Assembly (NCBI RefSeq): GCF_015637705.1
Contig: NZ_JADOBE010000010.1
Span: 124,001-188,000, forward strand
Reading direction: 5' to 3'
Source of the DNA: Pseudomonas sp. N040
Lineage (GTDB): Bacteria > Pseudomonadota > Gammaproteobacteria > Pseudomonadales > Pseudomonadaceae
DNA length: 64,000 nt
Both the position numbers and the translations under genes were made by a program. The notes beneath the pieces were generated by a model. The model was not told the DNA's origin, ran no database searches, and saw only the letters and a list, made by a program, of their open reading frames with translations. Below, one piece after another: positions 48,810-61,297 of this stretch; position 1 is the stretch's first letter; each line of letters opens with the position of its first letter.

Positions 48810-50216
48810 ATGACTGACTGGCGTTCTATAAGCCTGTGGATGGACCAGCTGGATGAGCGGATCACCCCGCGCCCTGCGCTGGGCGGTTCGTTGAGCGTGG
48901 ATGTCGCCATCATCGGTGCGGGTTACACCGGGTTGTGGACCGCTTACTACCTCAAGCTCCAGGATCCAGCCCTGCGCATCGCCATTGTTGAAGCTGAAAT
49001 TGCCGGCTTTGGTGCTTCCGGTCGCAACGGTGGTTGGCTGATGGGCAATATCCTCGGCGAAGACCGTTTGCTCGGTGGCTTGCCGGCTGAGCAGCGCAAG
49101 GCCGGCTACGACCTGCTGCATGCCATTCCGGATGAAGTGGGCCGCGTCATCGCCCGGGAAGGTATCGACTGCGATTACCGCAAGGGTGGCGTGCTGTATT
49201 GCGCGGCGCGTTATCCGGAGCAGTTGCCGCGGGTACAGGCGCAATTGCAGGCGTTGCGCCATGAAGGGCTGGGTGATCAGGATTACCGCTGGCTGGGGGC
49301 CGACGAACTGGCCAAGCAACTGAACATGCACAATGCCTACGGTGGCCTGTTTACCCCGCACTGCGCGACGATCCAGCCGGCCAAACTGGTGCGTGGGCTG
49401 GCTGCCTGTGTCGAGCGCCTGGGTGTGCAGATTTTCGAAGGCAGCAAAGTCATCGACTGGCAGCCGGGCAGGGTGCGCACGGCTGGCGGTGAACTCCGTG
49501 CGGAATGGGTCGTGCCGGCAGTGGAGGGCTATGCCGGTTCGCTGCCGCCGCTCAATCGCCATCAATTGCCGGTGCAGAGCCTGATCGTGGCCACCGAGCC
49601 CTTGTCTGAAGAACTCTGGGCGGGCATCGGCCTGCGCGATGGACAGGCGTTCAGTGAAAGCAGCCGCCAAGTCACCTACGGCCAGCGCTCACTGGATAAC
49701 CGGTTGGTATTCGGTGCCCGCGGCGGCTATCGCTTTGGCGGGCGTTTGCGCACGGATTTCAATCTGACTGATGACGAGCGCGGTCTGCGTCGTTACCTGT
49801 TCGGCGAGCTGTTCCCGCAACTCAAGGATGTGCGCATCACCCATGCCTGGGGCGGCAACCTGGGCATGGGCCGTCGCTTCCAGCCGCACATGCTGCGTGA
49901 CTCCAAGCGGCGCATAGCGCTGTCCGGCGGTTACGGCGGCGAGGGCGTGGGCGCGGCCAACCTCGGTGGGCGCACACTGGCGGACCTTATTCTGGGGCGG
50001 GATAGCGCATTGCTGGCGCAACCCTGGGTCAAGCGAGAGGGGCGCATCGACCAGCTGGCCCGTTGGGAACCGGAGCCGCTGCGCTGGCTGGGCTACAACG
50101 CGATTGTCCGCAGCTTCGTGCATGAAGATCAGGTGCTGGCCGATCCTGACACGCCATCCTGGCACCGCCGGCTGGCGCAGTGGCTGGCAGGCTTCATGGA
50201 ACGTTTCATGCGCTAA
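48810..50216 (+). CDS. FAD-dependent amine oxidase (DAO family, PuuB/PauB-like)
   Basis: The protein has 468 residues from the ATG at 48810. DAO fold: VDVAIIGAGYTGLWTAYYLKLQ (FAD site), EAEIAGFGASGRNGGWL, RYPEQLPRV and, near the end, GGYGGEGVGAANLGGRTLADLILG. It resembles gamma-glutamylputrescine oxidases (PuuB; PauB in Pseudomonas), which deaminate glutamylated polyamines. The SpuD-like binding protein two genes downstream supports a polyamine or amine substrate (inference). Confidence 0.88.
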   Translation: MTDWRSISLWMDQLDERITPRPALGGSLSVDVAIIGAGYTGLWTAYYLKLQDPALRIAIVEAEIAGFGASGRNGGWLMGNILGEDRLLGGLPAEQRKAGYDLLHAIPDEVGRVIAREGIDCDYRKGGVLYCAARYPEQLPRVQAQLQALRHEGLGDQDYRWLGADELAKQLNMHNAYGGLFTPHCATIQPAKLVRGLAACVERLGVQIFEGSKVIDWQPGRVRTAGGELRAEWVVPAVEGYAGSLPPLNRHQLPVQSLIVATEPLSEELWAGIGLRDGQAFSESSRQVTYGQRSLDNRLVFGARGGYRFGGRLRTDFNLTDDERGLRRYLFGELFPQLKDVRITHAWGGNLGMGRRFQPHMLRDSKRRIALSGGYGGEGVGAANLGGRTLADLILGRDSALLAQPWVKREGRIDQLARWEPEPLRWLGYNAIVRSFVHEDQVLADPDTPSWHRRLAQWLAGFMERFMR

Positions 50217-50245
50217 GTGGCGCCCAGTGATCCGGAGAACAATGG

Positions 50246-50587
50246 ATGAACATTACGCATTTCAAAAATACCCCTGAATATGCTCTGCCAGCGACATCCA
50301 CGGTTGCCTTGCCGCTTGGCGAACCCGTGGCAATGAGCGCTTCGCATGGGGTAGAGCGGAATGATGGCGTCGAGGCCGGTATCTGGGAGTGTTCCCCCGG
50401 CCGCTGGCGCCGGCAGATCGTGCAGCAGGAGTTCTGCCACATCATCTCCGGTTCCTGCACCTTCACCCCGGACGGCGGTGAGGCCATTGAAATCCGGGCA
50501 GGCGACGCGCTCGTCTTTCCCGCCAACACCACAGGCATCTGGGACATCCGTGAGACGGTGCGCAAGACCTACCTGCTGATCGGCTGA
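50246..50587 (+). CDS. Cupin-domain protein
   Basis: The protein has 113 residues. A single cupin fold of the EutQ/DUF861 type: GVEAGIWECSPGRWR, EFCHIISGSCTFTPDGG, IRAGDALVFPANTTGIWDI. The first motif has His in EFCH but fewer metal ligands than catalytic cupins, so binding or sensing is as likely as catalysis. It is co-directional with the FAD oxidase, 29 bp apart, and with the binding-protein gene. Confidence 0.9.
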   Translation: MNITHFKNTPEYALPATSTVALPLGEPVAMSASHGVERNDGVEAGIWECSPGRWRRQIVQQEFCHIISGSCTFTPDGGEAIEIRAGDALVFPANTTGIWDIRETVRKTYLLIG

Positions 50588-50628
50588 ATCGGTCTGTGGC
50601 TTCATGAAGCAACGCTGAGGTAACAACC

Positions 50629-51705
50629 ATGTACAAGAAAATTCTGCCACTATTGCTGGCGGCCGGCCTCGCTCATGCCGAGGAAAGCGTCAAGATCTAT
50701 AACTGGAGCGGGTATGTCGCCGATGACACCCTGCAGAATTTCCAGAAGGAGACCGGGATTACTCCGCACTATGACGTCTACGACAGCAACGAAACCCTGG
50801 ATGCCAAGCTGATGACCGGTGGTTCCGGTTATGACGTGGTATTTCCCTCCAACCACTTCATGGCCCGGCAGATCAAAGGCGGTGCGCTGAAGAAACTGGA
50901 CAGGAGCAAACTGCCTGGCTGGAATAATCTGGATCCGCAGCTGCTCAAGGCCCTGGAGGTCAATGATCCCGGCAACCAGTACGGATTTCCCTACCTCTGG
51001 GGCAGCACCGGCATTGGCTACAACCTGGACAAAGTGCAGGCGGTGCTGGGCAAAGATGTCCGGCTGGACTCCTGGGATCTGATTTTCAAACCGGAGAACA
51101 TGCAGAAGCTTGCCAAGTGCGGGGTTGCGGTCCTCGACAACGGCCCGGAGATGCTGCCCATCGCCCTCCATTACCTCGGCTTGCCGCATCACAGCAGCAA
51201 CCCCGGGGACTACAAACAGGCCGAAAAGCTGCTCAAACAGATGCGCGAGAATGTCGCCTATTTCCACTCGTCGAAATATGTCAGTGACCTGGCCAATGGC
51301 GATATATGCGTGGCTGTGGGTTTCTCCGGTGACATCCTGCAGGCGGCCAACAGCGCTGCCGAAGCCGGCAACGGGGCCAATATTCAATACGTGATACCCA
51401 AGGAAGGCGCACCGATCTGGTTCGACATGGTCACCATGCCGGCCGATGCGCCGGATGAGGCCGCAGGCTATGCGTACATGAGCTACCTGTTGCAGCCGAA
51501 GGTCATGGCTGCGATCACCAACGCGGTCAAGTACGCCAATGGCAACAAGGCAGCGGATGCCTTGGTCGATCCGGTATTGAAGGCGGACAACAAGGTGTAT
51601 CCGGCCGCCGAAGTGGTCGATAAGCTTTATGCACTGGAGGCTGTGCCTCCGGATATTGACCGCCAGCGCACGCGCATCTGGAACAGCGTCAAAACGGGGC
51701 AGTGA
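50629..51705 (+). CDS. Polyamine-type ABC transporter binding protein (SpuD/PotF-like)
   Basis: The protein has 358 residues and a short signal peptide (ILPLLLAAGLAHAEE). It is very like SpuD/PotF: VKIYNWSGYVADDTLQNFQKETGI, YDVYDSNETLDAKLMTGGSGYDVVFPS, FPYLWGSTGIGYN, KPENMQKLAKCGVAVLD, FHSSKYVSDLANGDICVAVGFSGD. It would bind putrescine or spermidine, or a related amine, in the periplasm. No ATPase or permease genes lie beside it, so it may serve a transporter encoded elsewhere. Confidence 0.92.
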   Translation: MYKKILPLLLAAGLAHAEESVKIYNWSGYVADDTLQNFQKETGITPHYDVYDSNETLDAKLMTGGSGYDVVFPSNHFMARQIKGGALKKLDRSKLPGWNNLDPQLLKALEVNDPGNQYGFPYLWGSTGIGYNLDKVQAVLGKDVRLDSWDLIFKPENMQKLAKCGVAVLDNGPEMLPIALHYLGLPHHSSNPGDYKQAEKLLKQMRENVAYFHSSKYVSDLANGDICVAVGFSGDILQAANSAAEAGNGANIQYVIPKEGAPIWFDMVTMPADAPDEAAGYAYMSYLLQPKVMAAITNAVKYANGNKAADALVDPVLKADNKVYPAAEVVDKLYALEAVPPDIDRQRTRIWNSVKTGQ

Positions 51706-51727
51706 GCGCCTGATCTTAACCTGATCC

Positions 51728-51757
51728 GGAACCGGCCTTTGGGCCGGTTTCGTTTTT
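51728..51757 (+). terminator. Rho-independent terminator after the binding-protein gene
   Basis: The 8-bp stem AACCGGCC/GGCCGGTT has loop TTTG and a following TCGTTTTT run. It is 23 bp after the stop. Confidence 0.85.
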
Positions 51758-51929
51758 GCTGCCTGATGCAGGCTCATCAGGTGGTTCACTCGCAGCGCCG
51801 CCAAGGGAGGCGTTCTTTTTAAATTACAGGCGTTTTATTCTTTGCACGCCTGCGGTGTATTGGTATCGTGTTATTACTTGAACTTAAGTGTTTTCCGTCC
51901 TTCCCCGCTTTGGAGGTAACCATCCCGCA

Positions 51930-52652
51930 ATGACCCTACGTATCTGCATTCTCGAAACCGACATCATCCGCCCCGAGTTCTATGAGCAGTTCCACAGCTA
52001 CGGGCGCATGTTCAAGGAGCTGTTTGCCAAGCAACCGATACCGGCAGAGTTCGAGGTGTTCAACGTGGTGCACGGGGATTATCCCGCCGACACCGAGCGC
52101 TATGACGCCTATCTGGTGACGGGCAGCAAGTCCGATTCCTTTGGCCCTGATCCCTGGATCCAGCGACTCAAGGACTACCTGATGCAGCGCTACCGGAACG
52201 GCGACAAGCTGCTCGGCGTGTGCTTCGGCCATCAGTTGCTGGCGATCCTGCTGGGCGGCACCACCGAGCGTTCGGACAAGGGCTGGGGGCTGGGCGTGCA
52301 CCACTACCAGATGACCGAAACCAAGAGCTGGATGACCCCGCAGGTCAGCGACCTGAAGATGCTCGCGGTGCATCAGGATCAGGTCACCCGCCTGCCGGAA
52401 AATGCCACGCTGCTGGCGTCCAGCGAGTTCTGCCCGTATGCCGCCTACTCGGTGGGCGATCAGGTGCTGTGCTTCCAGGGGCACCCGGAGTTCATCCACG
52501 ATTTCTCCCAGGCGGTGCTCGACCTGCGCCGCCCGGTGTTTGGCGAGACGCTGTACCAGCGCTCGGTCGACACCCTGCGCCATGAACAGCAGGGTGTGAC
52601 CGTGGCCGAGTGGATGATGCGTTTCGTCGCCGAAGGCAAGCATCCGGCCTGA
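51930..52652 (+). CDS. Class I glutamine amidotransferase-like protein, paralog A
   Basis: The protein has 240 residues from the ATG at 51930 (GGAGG at 51912). GATase1: YDAYLVTGSKSDSF, GVCFGHQLLAILLGG (nucleophile Cys), HQDQVTRLP, FQGHPEF (catalytic His and Glu). It resembles amidotransferases that hydrolyse gamma-glutamyl compounds, as in polyamine catabolism. The paralog at 53418 shares most of these motifs and the upstream GAGGTAACCA leader, so the pair arose by duplication. Confidence 0.9.
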   Translation: MTLRICILETDIIRPEFYEQFHSYGRMFKELFAKQPIPAEFEVFNVVHGDYPADTERYDAYLVTGSKSDSFGPDPWIQRLKDYLMQRYRNGDKLLGVCFGHQLLAILLGGTTERSDKGWGLGVHHYQMTETKSWMTPQVSDLKMLAVHQDQVTRLPENATLLASSEFCPYAAYSVGDQVLCFQGHPEFIHDFSQAVLDLRRPVFGETLYQRSVDTLRHEQQGVTVAEWMMRFVAEGKHPA

Positions 52653-52737
52653 CCCGCGCCGTAGCGGGGCGCCGGGCAGCCGGCGCGGCCGCGTGTTAAG
52701 GTGGCGCCCGGTTTGACAGGGCATGACGGAGCGACAC

Positions 52738-53040
52738 ATGAAGTTCATTCACCAGCGCGAACACCTCAATGAAGACGATCTGGTCATCATCGACTGCTCG
52801 CAGACGTGCAATATCCGCCTGATGAGCGATGCCAATTTCCGCAGTTTCAAGAATGGCGGACGGCATAGTTACCATGGCGGCGCCTTCGATACCTTTCCGG
52901 TGAAAATCACCGTCCCCAGCACCGGCTTCTGGAATATCACCATCGACACCGTGAGCCGTCGTGCCGTCAGTCTTACGCACAAGCCCAAGCTGACCCACTC
53001 GATCAAGTTCGTTCGCCGTTCGGGCTCCAAGTTCAGCTGA
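52738..53040 (+). CDS. DUF1883-domain protein
   Basis: The protein has 100 residues from the ATG at 52738 (CGGAGCG upstream). It fits DUF1883: MKFIHQREHL, LVIIDCSQTCNIRLMSDANF, GFWNITIDTV. The function of the family is unknown; a small beta-rich fold is likely. It stands between the two amidotransferase paralogs in the same direction. Confidence 0.85.
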   Translation: MKFIHQREHLNEDDLVIIDCSQTCNIRLMSDANFRSFKNGGRHSYHGGAFDTFPVKITVPSTGFWNITIDTVSRRAVSLTHKPKLTHSIKFVRRSGSKFS

Positions 53041-53417
53041 GCCGGACCATTGATCCGGCCCGCTGACGGTTTGTGTCATATCGTCCTTTAGGAGCGGCGC
53101 CCTCGCCGCGATGGAGTGGCCTGCGGGCTGCCGAGCAACCGCAATCGCTCGCGCCGGGGGCGACGCGCGTACAGGCTGCGGCCTGAAATACAGCTACCGT
53201 TTGTCACTTTCTTGCACGTCTTCCGAATAGGCCTTTCTGCCCCAGAAAAGGCCGTATTCCGGCGCTCCCAGGGCAACGCTGGAACCCGCGTGGCGCCTGC
53301 TTCCCAGCCCAATTGTCGAAGTGCATAAAATTGCTGGTTTGCAGGGGCGAAATGCTGTGTTAAAAAGCGCGCGTTTTTTCCATCCACTCCTTCAGCAAGA
53401 GGTAACCACCCCCAACT
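53041..53417. other. 377-bp gap upstream of amidotransferase paralog B
   Basis: A single REP half AGGAGCGGCGCCCTCGCCGCGA lies at about 53090. The rest shows no recognisable gene. The last bases (GAGGTAACCACC at 53399-53410) repeat the leader of paralog A. Confidence 0.5.
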
Positions 53418-54152
53418 ATGACCATGCGTATCTGCATCCTGGAAACCGACATCCTCCGTCCGCAACTGATTGATCAGTACCAAGGCTATGGCCGGATGTT
53501 CAAACAACTGTTCGAGAAACAGTCGATACCAGCGCAGTTCGATGTGTACAACGTTGTGGAAGGCAGTTATCCGGACGAAGACCAGCTTTACGATGCCTAC
53601 CTGGTGACCGGCAGCAAGGCCGATTCATTCGGTACGGATTCCTGGATACTGACCTTGCGTGAGTACCTGCTGGCGCGCTACGAGAATGGCGATCGCCTGA
53701 TCGGCATCTGCTTCGGCCACCAGCTGCTGGCCCTGCTGCTCGGCGGCAAGACCGAGCGTGCGGCACAAGGCTGGGGCATCGGCGTCAATCGCTACCAGCT
53801 GCTTGAGCAGCCCGAGTGGATGACGCCGGACATCGAATCCCTGGATCTGCTGGTGTTCCACCAGGATCAGGTGACCGAGCTGCCGGCCAACGCCACGCTG
53901 CTGGCCAGCAGCGAGTTCTGCCCGAACGCGGCCTACAGCATCGGGGACCAGGTGCTGTGCTTCCAGGCCCATCCGGAGTTTGTCGATGACTACGAGCTGG
54001 CGCTGCTCAACCTGCGTCGCGAGTTCCTCGGCGAGACGCTTTACGCACAGGCCATGGAAAGCATGCGCCTGCAGCACCAGGGCGTGGTGGTGGCCGAGTG
54101 GATGTTGCGTTTCGCTGCCCGGGAGCGCGCACAGAGCCGCTTGGCCGCCTGA
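53418..54152 (+). CDS. Class I glutamine amidotransferase-like protein, paralog B
   Basis: The protein has 244 residues. It shares with paralog A the start (RICILETDI), YDAYLVTGSKADSFG, GICFGHQLLALLLGG, HQDQVTELP and QAHPEF; the catalytic Cys, His and Glu remain. It ends 15-20 bp before a strong terminator. The pair may act on similar gamma-glutamyl substrates; why two copies are kept is unknown. Confidence 0.9.
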   Translation: MTMRICILETDILRPQLIDQYQGYGRMFKQLFEKQSIPAQFDVYNVVEGSYPDEDQLYDAYLVTGSKADSFGTDSWILTLREYLLARYENGDRLIGICFGHQLLALLLGGKTERAAQGWGIGVNRYQLLEQPEWMTPDIESLDLLVFHQDQVTELPANATLLASSEFCPNAAYSIGDQVLCFQAHPEFVDDYELALLNLRREFLGETLYAQAMESMRLQHQGVVVAEWMLRFAARERAQSRLAA

Positions 54153-54166
54153 TTCCGACCCATCAA

Positions 54167-54205
54167 CGAAAAGCCCCGGCAGTTTCCGCTGCCGGGGCTT
54201 TTTCA
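54167..54205. terminator. Strong terminator, possibly two-way
   Basis: The 12-bp stem AAGCCCCGGCAG/CTGCCGGGGCTT has loop TTTCCG, with A-rich and T-rich flanks on both sides. It separates the convergent amidotransferase and SulP genes. Confidence 0.85.
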
Positions 54206-54234
54206 TGGGCGCCGTGCCTGTTTATGCCGGCGGT

Positions 54235-55986
54235 TCAGGGCGTCCAGTCGACCTGATAGTCGGCCAGGTAGCTGTCGACCGCGGCGCCGACGGTAGGCTG
54301 GATGCGCTGCTCCTCGCCGGGCAGAAGCAGGCCGAAGCGCCGCAGCTTGTCCTTCACCGGGCCCTTGACCTCGGCAAAGTGGAAGTCGATGCCGGCGCCC
54401 GCCAGGGTCTGCCCCAGTTCGGCAAGCATGTCGGCGGAGGTGATGTCGATGCTGGTCACCGGCTCCGCGGCCACCACCAGGCGCCGCACCGGGGTGGGTG
54501 ACTGCGCCAGGGCTTGCAGCACGCATTGCTGGAACAGCTCGGCGTTGGCAAAGAACAGCGGGGCGTCCCAGCGCAGCAGCACCAGCCCCGGCACCAGGCG
54601 GGCGTCGGGATGGCGCTCGATGTCGTGGAAGCCGCGAATACCCTCGACCCGGCCAAGAATGGCGTAGTGCGGGCGCCAGCCATCCCAGAGAAATTCGATC
54701 ACCGCCAGCACCACGGCAATGCCGATGCCGGGAATCGCCCCAAACGCGGCCACGCCGGCAAAGCAGGTGATGGATAGCCAGAACTCCCATTGCTGGACGC
54801 GGTAGATGCGCTTGAGGTCGGCAAATTCGAACAGGCCGATAGCCGCAGCGATCACCACGGCGGCCAGCGCGCTGGTGGGCAGGTTTTGCAGCAGGTTCGG
54901 CGCTACCATCAGCAGCCCGGCCACCGCCAGGGCACCGACCACCCCGGTGAGCTGGGTCTGCGAGCCGGCCGCTTCGGCCACCGGGGTGCGCGATGAGCTG
55001 CTGCTGATCGGGAACCCCTGGAAGAAACCGCCGATCAGGTTGGCTGCGCCCAGTCCGAGCATTTCCTGGTTGGGATCGACGTAGCTGCGCGTGCGCGCGG
55101 CATAGGTGCGGGACAGCACGCTGGTATCGGCAAACGACACCAGAGCCACCGCGATACCGCCGAGCAGCACGCTGGCCAGGTCGACACCGCTCAGCCAGGG
55201 CAGGGCAAAGGCGGGCAGGCCCTGGGGCAGTTCGCCGAGCACCTTCACGCCCTGCTCGCCGAGGTCAAGCAGGCCGACGGCAACAGTCGCCAGGACCACC
55301 GCAATCAGGATGGTCGGCAGCTGCTGGAAGCGCTTGAGCAGCAGAATCAGTGCCAGGCTGCTCGCACCGATGGCCAGGCTGTAGCCGTTGGCCTGGCCGC
55401 CCAGCACGGCTTGGCCCAGTTGCCAGAGGTCGCGCCCCGGGCCCTGGCTGTCGATGGAAATGCCGAACAGCTTGGGCAGCTGGCTGATAAGAACGGTGAG
55501 GGCGATACCGTTCATGTAGCCATAGCGGATCGGTTTGGACAGCAATTCGGTGATGAAACCCAGGCGCAGCAGGCCGGCGAGGATGCACACCAGGCCGGCG
55601 ACCACCGCCATCATGCTGGCCAGGGTCACCGCGCGCAGCGGGTCTCCGCCGGACAGCGGCAGCACCACGGCGAGAATCAGTGCGGCCAGCGAGGAATCCG
55701 GGCCGAGCACCAGAATCCGGCTGGGGCCGAATACTGCGTAGGCCAGCAGCGGCACGATGGTCGCGTAGAGGCCATAGATGCCCGGCACCCCGGACGCTTC
55801 GGCGTAGGCGATACCCACCGGCACCAGCATGGTGGTCAGCACCAGCCCGGCGATGATGTCCTTGGGCAGCCAGGCCAACTGGTACTGCTTGAGCATCAGC
55901 AGGCCGGGGAGCCAGCGCAGCCAGCCCGTCGGCGGGGTGACGACGGGCAGGCCGGGATTTTGCGGGTTTGCCGGTTCAGTGGTCAT
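54235..55986 (-). CDS. SulP-family inorganic anion transporter
   Basis: The protein has 583 residues. The membrane part (about residues 20-420) begins LPGLLMLKQYQLAWLPKDIIAGLVLTTMLVPVGIAYAEASGVPGIYGLYATIVPLLAYAVFG, the SulP signature. The C-terminal STAS domain (about 460-570) includes LVLLRWDAPLFFANAELF and VTSIDITSADMLAELGQTL. SulP proteins carry sulfate, bicarbonate or other anions. It is followed by the Cax gene in the same direction, 14 bp upstream in map terms. Confidence 0.93.
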   Translation of the reverse strand: MTTEPANPQNPGLPVVTPPTGWLRWLPGLLMLKQYQLAWLPKDIIAGLVLTTMLVPVGIAYAEASGVPGIYGLYATIVPLLAYAVFGPSRILVLGPDSSLAALILAVVLPLSGGDPLRAVTLASMMAVVAGLVCILAGLLRLGFITELLSKPIRYGYMNGIALTVLISQLPKLFGISIDSQGPGRDLWQLGQAVLGGQANGYSLAIGASSLALILLLKRFQQLPTILIAVVLATVAVGLLDLGEQGVKVLGELPQGLPAFALPWLSGVDLASVLLGGIAVALVSFADTSVLSRTYAARTRSYVDPNQEMLGLGAANLIGGFFQGFPISSSSSRTPVAEAAGSQTQLTGVVGALAVAGLLMVAPNLLQNLPTSALAAVVIAAAIGLFEFADLKRIYRVQQWEFWLSITCFAGVAAFGAIPGIGIAVVLAVIEFLWDGWRPHYAILGRVEGIRGFHDIERHPDARLVPGLVLLRWDAPLFFANAELFQQCVLQALAQSPTPVRRLVVAAEPVTSIDITSADMLAELGQTLAGAGIDFHFAEVKGPVKDKLRRFGLLLPGEEQRIQPTVGAAVDSYLADYQVDWTP

Positions 55987-56000
55987 GACGAGCCTTGGGG

Positions 56001-57074
56001 TCAGGGCGCCGGAGCGACAGGAATGAAGAAGAAGGCCATGCCGAATACCAGGTAAACCGCCAGTAGTTGCACGCCTTTGAGCCAGTCGGAGCGACCATCG
56101 CCGGCCACCTGGCCGGTGATGATCACCGAGAGCAGCACGGTCAGGGTCAGGCCGGCGGTGAAGGCCAGGTCCATCGGTGCCGGGCCGATGAACAGGCTGC
56201 TGAGCACCAGCACCGGGGCGACGAACAGCGCCACCTGCAGGCTGGAGCCGATGGCAATCGACAGCGCCAGATCCATGCGGTTCTTCAGTGCGGCGGTGAT
56301 CGCCGTGGCGTGTTCGGCGGCATTGCCGAGGATTGCCACGACGAACACCCCGATGAAGATGTTGCTCAGGCCGAAGGCCTTGGCGCTTGGCTCGATGGCG
56401 CCGACCAGGATCTCGCTGACCCAGGCGATCAGGCCGGTAGCCACGGCCAGTACGGCGAGGGCCTTGCCGATTGGCCAGCTGCTTGGGGTTTCGCCGTTGT
56501 CCTCGCGGTTGCCGGCGAACAGGGCCTTGTGCGTGACCAGCGAGTAATAGAGGAACAGGCCATAAGCCAGCAGCAGCACCACCGAAATCGCGTTGCTCAG
56601 GTGTTGCACCTTGTCCAGCAAGCCGGGTACATCGACCGCCCGCGCCATGTACACCGCCGGCAGCACCAGGGCGATGGCAGCCAGGGTCAGCAGGGTGGCC
56701 TCGGCGCGCGCACCTTCGGAGTTGAAGTGCTGTTCCTTGAAGCGCAGGCCGCCGCAGAGCATGGCCGCGCCGAGTACCAGGAGGATGTTGCCGATGATCG
56801 AGCCGGCCAGCGACGCCTTGACCACGTCATGCAGGCCGGCCCGCAACGCAGCGATGGCGATGATCAGCTCGGTGGCATTGCCGAAGGTGGCATTGAGCAG
56901 GCCGCCAACACCTTCACCGCAACGTTCGGCCAGTTGCTCGGTGGCCCGGCCCAGCCACCCGGCCAGCGGAATGATGGCGATTGCCGCACTGCCGAAGATC
57001 AGCAAATGCTGCTGCGGTGCCAGATATTCCAGGGCCAGCGTCAGCGGGACAAACAACAGCAGCCAGTTGAGCAT
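56001..57074 (-). CDS. Calcium/proton antiporter of the CaCA (Cax) family
   Basis: The protein has 357 residues and about 11 helices. Two family repeats are seen: [20 protein letters not shown] (about 75-95) and [40 protein letters not shown] (about 250-290), each holding the acidic residue of the ion site. It exports Ca2+ (or other divalent cations) against protons. It precedes the SulP gene in the same direction. Confidence 0.93.
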   Translation of the reverse strand: MLNWLLLFVPLTLALEYLAPQQHLLIFGSAAIAIIPLAGWLGRATEQLAERCGEGVGGLLNATFGNATELIIAIAALRAGLHDVVKASLAGSIIGNILLVLGAAMLCGGLRFKEQHFNSEGARAEATLLTLAAIALVLPAVYMARAVDVPGLLDKVQHLSNAISVVLLLAYGLFLYYSLVTHKALFAGNREDNGETPSSWPIGKALAVLAVATGLIAWVSEILVGAIEPSAKAFGLSNIFIGVFVVAILGNAAEHATAITAALKNRMDLALSIAIGSSLQVALFVAPVLVLSSLFIGPAPMDLAFTAGLTLTVLLSVIITGQVAGDGRSDWLKGVQLLAVYLVFGMAFFFIPVAPAP

Positions 57075-57221
57075 GGGGTGCGACTCCGTTCAGTGATGTC
57101 ATGTTCAAGCATAGATGCGGATAGCTGCCAGCAGGGTGAACAACCCAGGCGCAGCATGCTTCGCCTCTTCTGCTGCGCCGAGGCTTGGGGTGCCTGACAA
57201 AAGTTCCGGCAGTCTGCGGCT

Positions 57222-57366
57222 CACACGCCAACCAGCAACCGTAGGGTGGGCCCTGGCCCACCATTGCCAACCGCTGGCCCGACCTGTTGCGTGGCTGCTT
57301 TTGGTGGGCTGAAGCCCACCCTACGCCCGCCCGACGACAAACGCGTATTCAACCCGTAACGAGTAC
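57222..57366. repeat. Long palindromic repeat, copy 3 (about 145 bp)
   Basis: It has the same order as copy 1: CACGCCAACCAGCAACC, GTAGGGTGGGCCCTGGCCCACC, CCAACCGCTGGCCCGACC (shared with copy 2), TTTTGGTGGGCTGAAGCCCA, and tail GTATTCAACCCGTAAC. It fills much of the 334-bp gap between the Cax gene and the end of metH. No gene is seen there. Confidence 0.75.
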
Positions 57367-57408
57367 AGGGCCTAGTCAAGGGCCCGATCAATAGTCAGGC
57401 AGCCCGGC

Positions 57409-61119
<3,711 letters not shown>

Positions 61120-61297
61120 GGGCAACTACCTGAAAAGCGGGAAGGACTGAAGGCCGGCATCATAGCAAAGCTGAATGGCTGGCGGGCACGCCGGCGTTTA
61201 CCATGAAAATGGCTCATGTTGGCACGGCGCATCACGGCGCTGTCGGGGCATCGTCGATATCGGGTAAAGTTGCCCATCAAACCGGCAGGGCCTCGAC

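Noticed and set aside
61120..61297. Cobalamin riboswitch upstream of metH
   Set aside because: No B12-box-like sequence or long leader was found in the short metH-cti gap.
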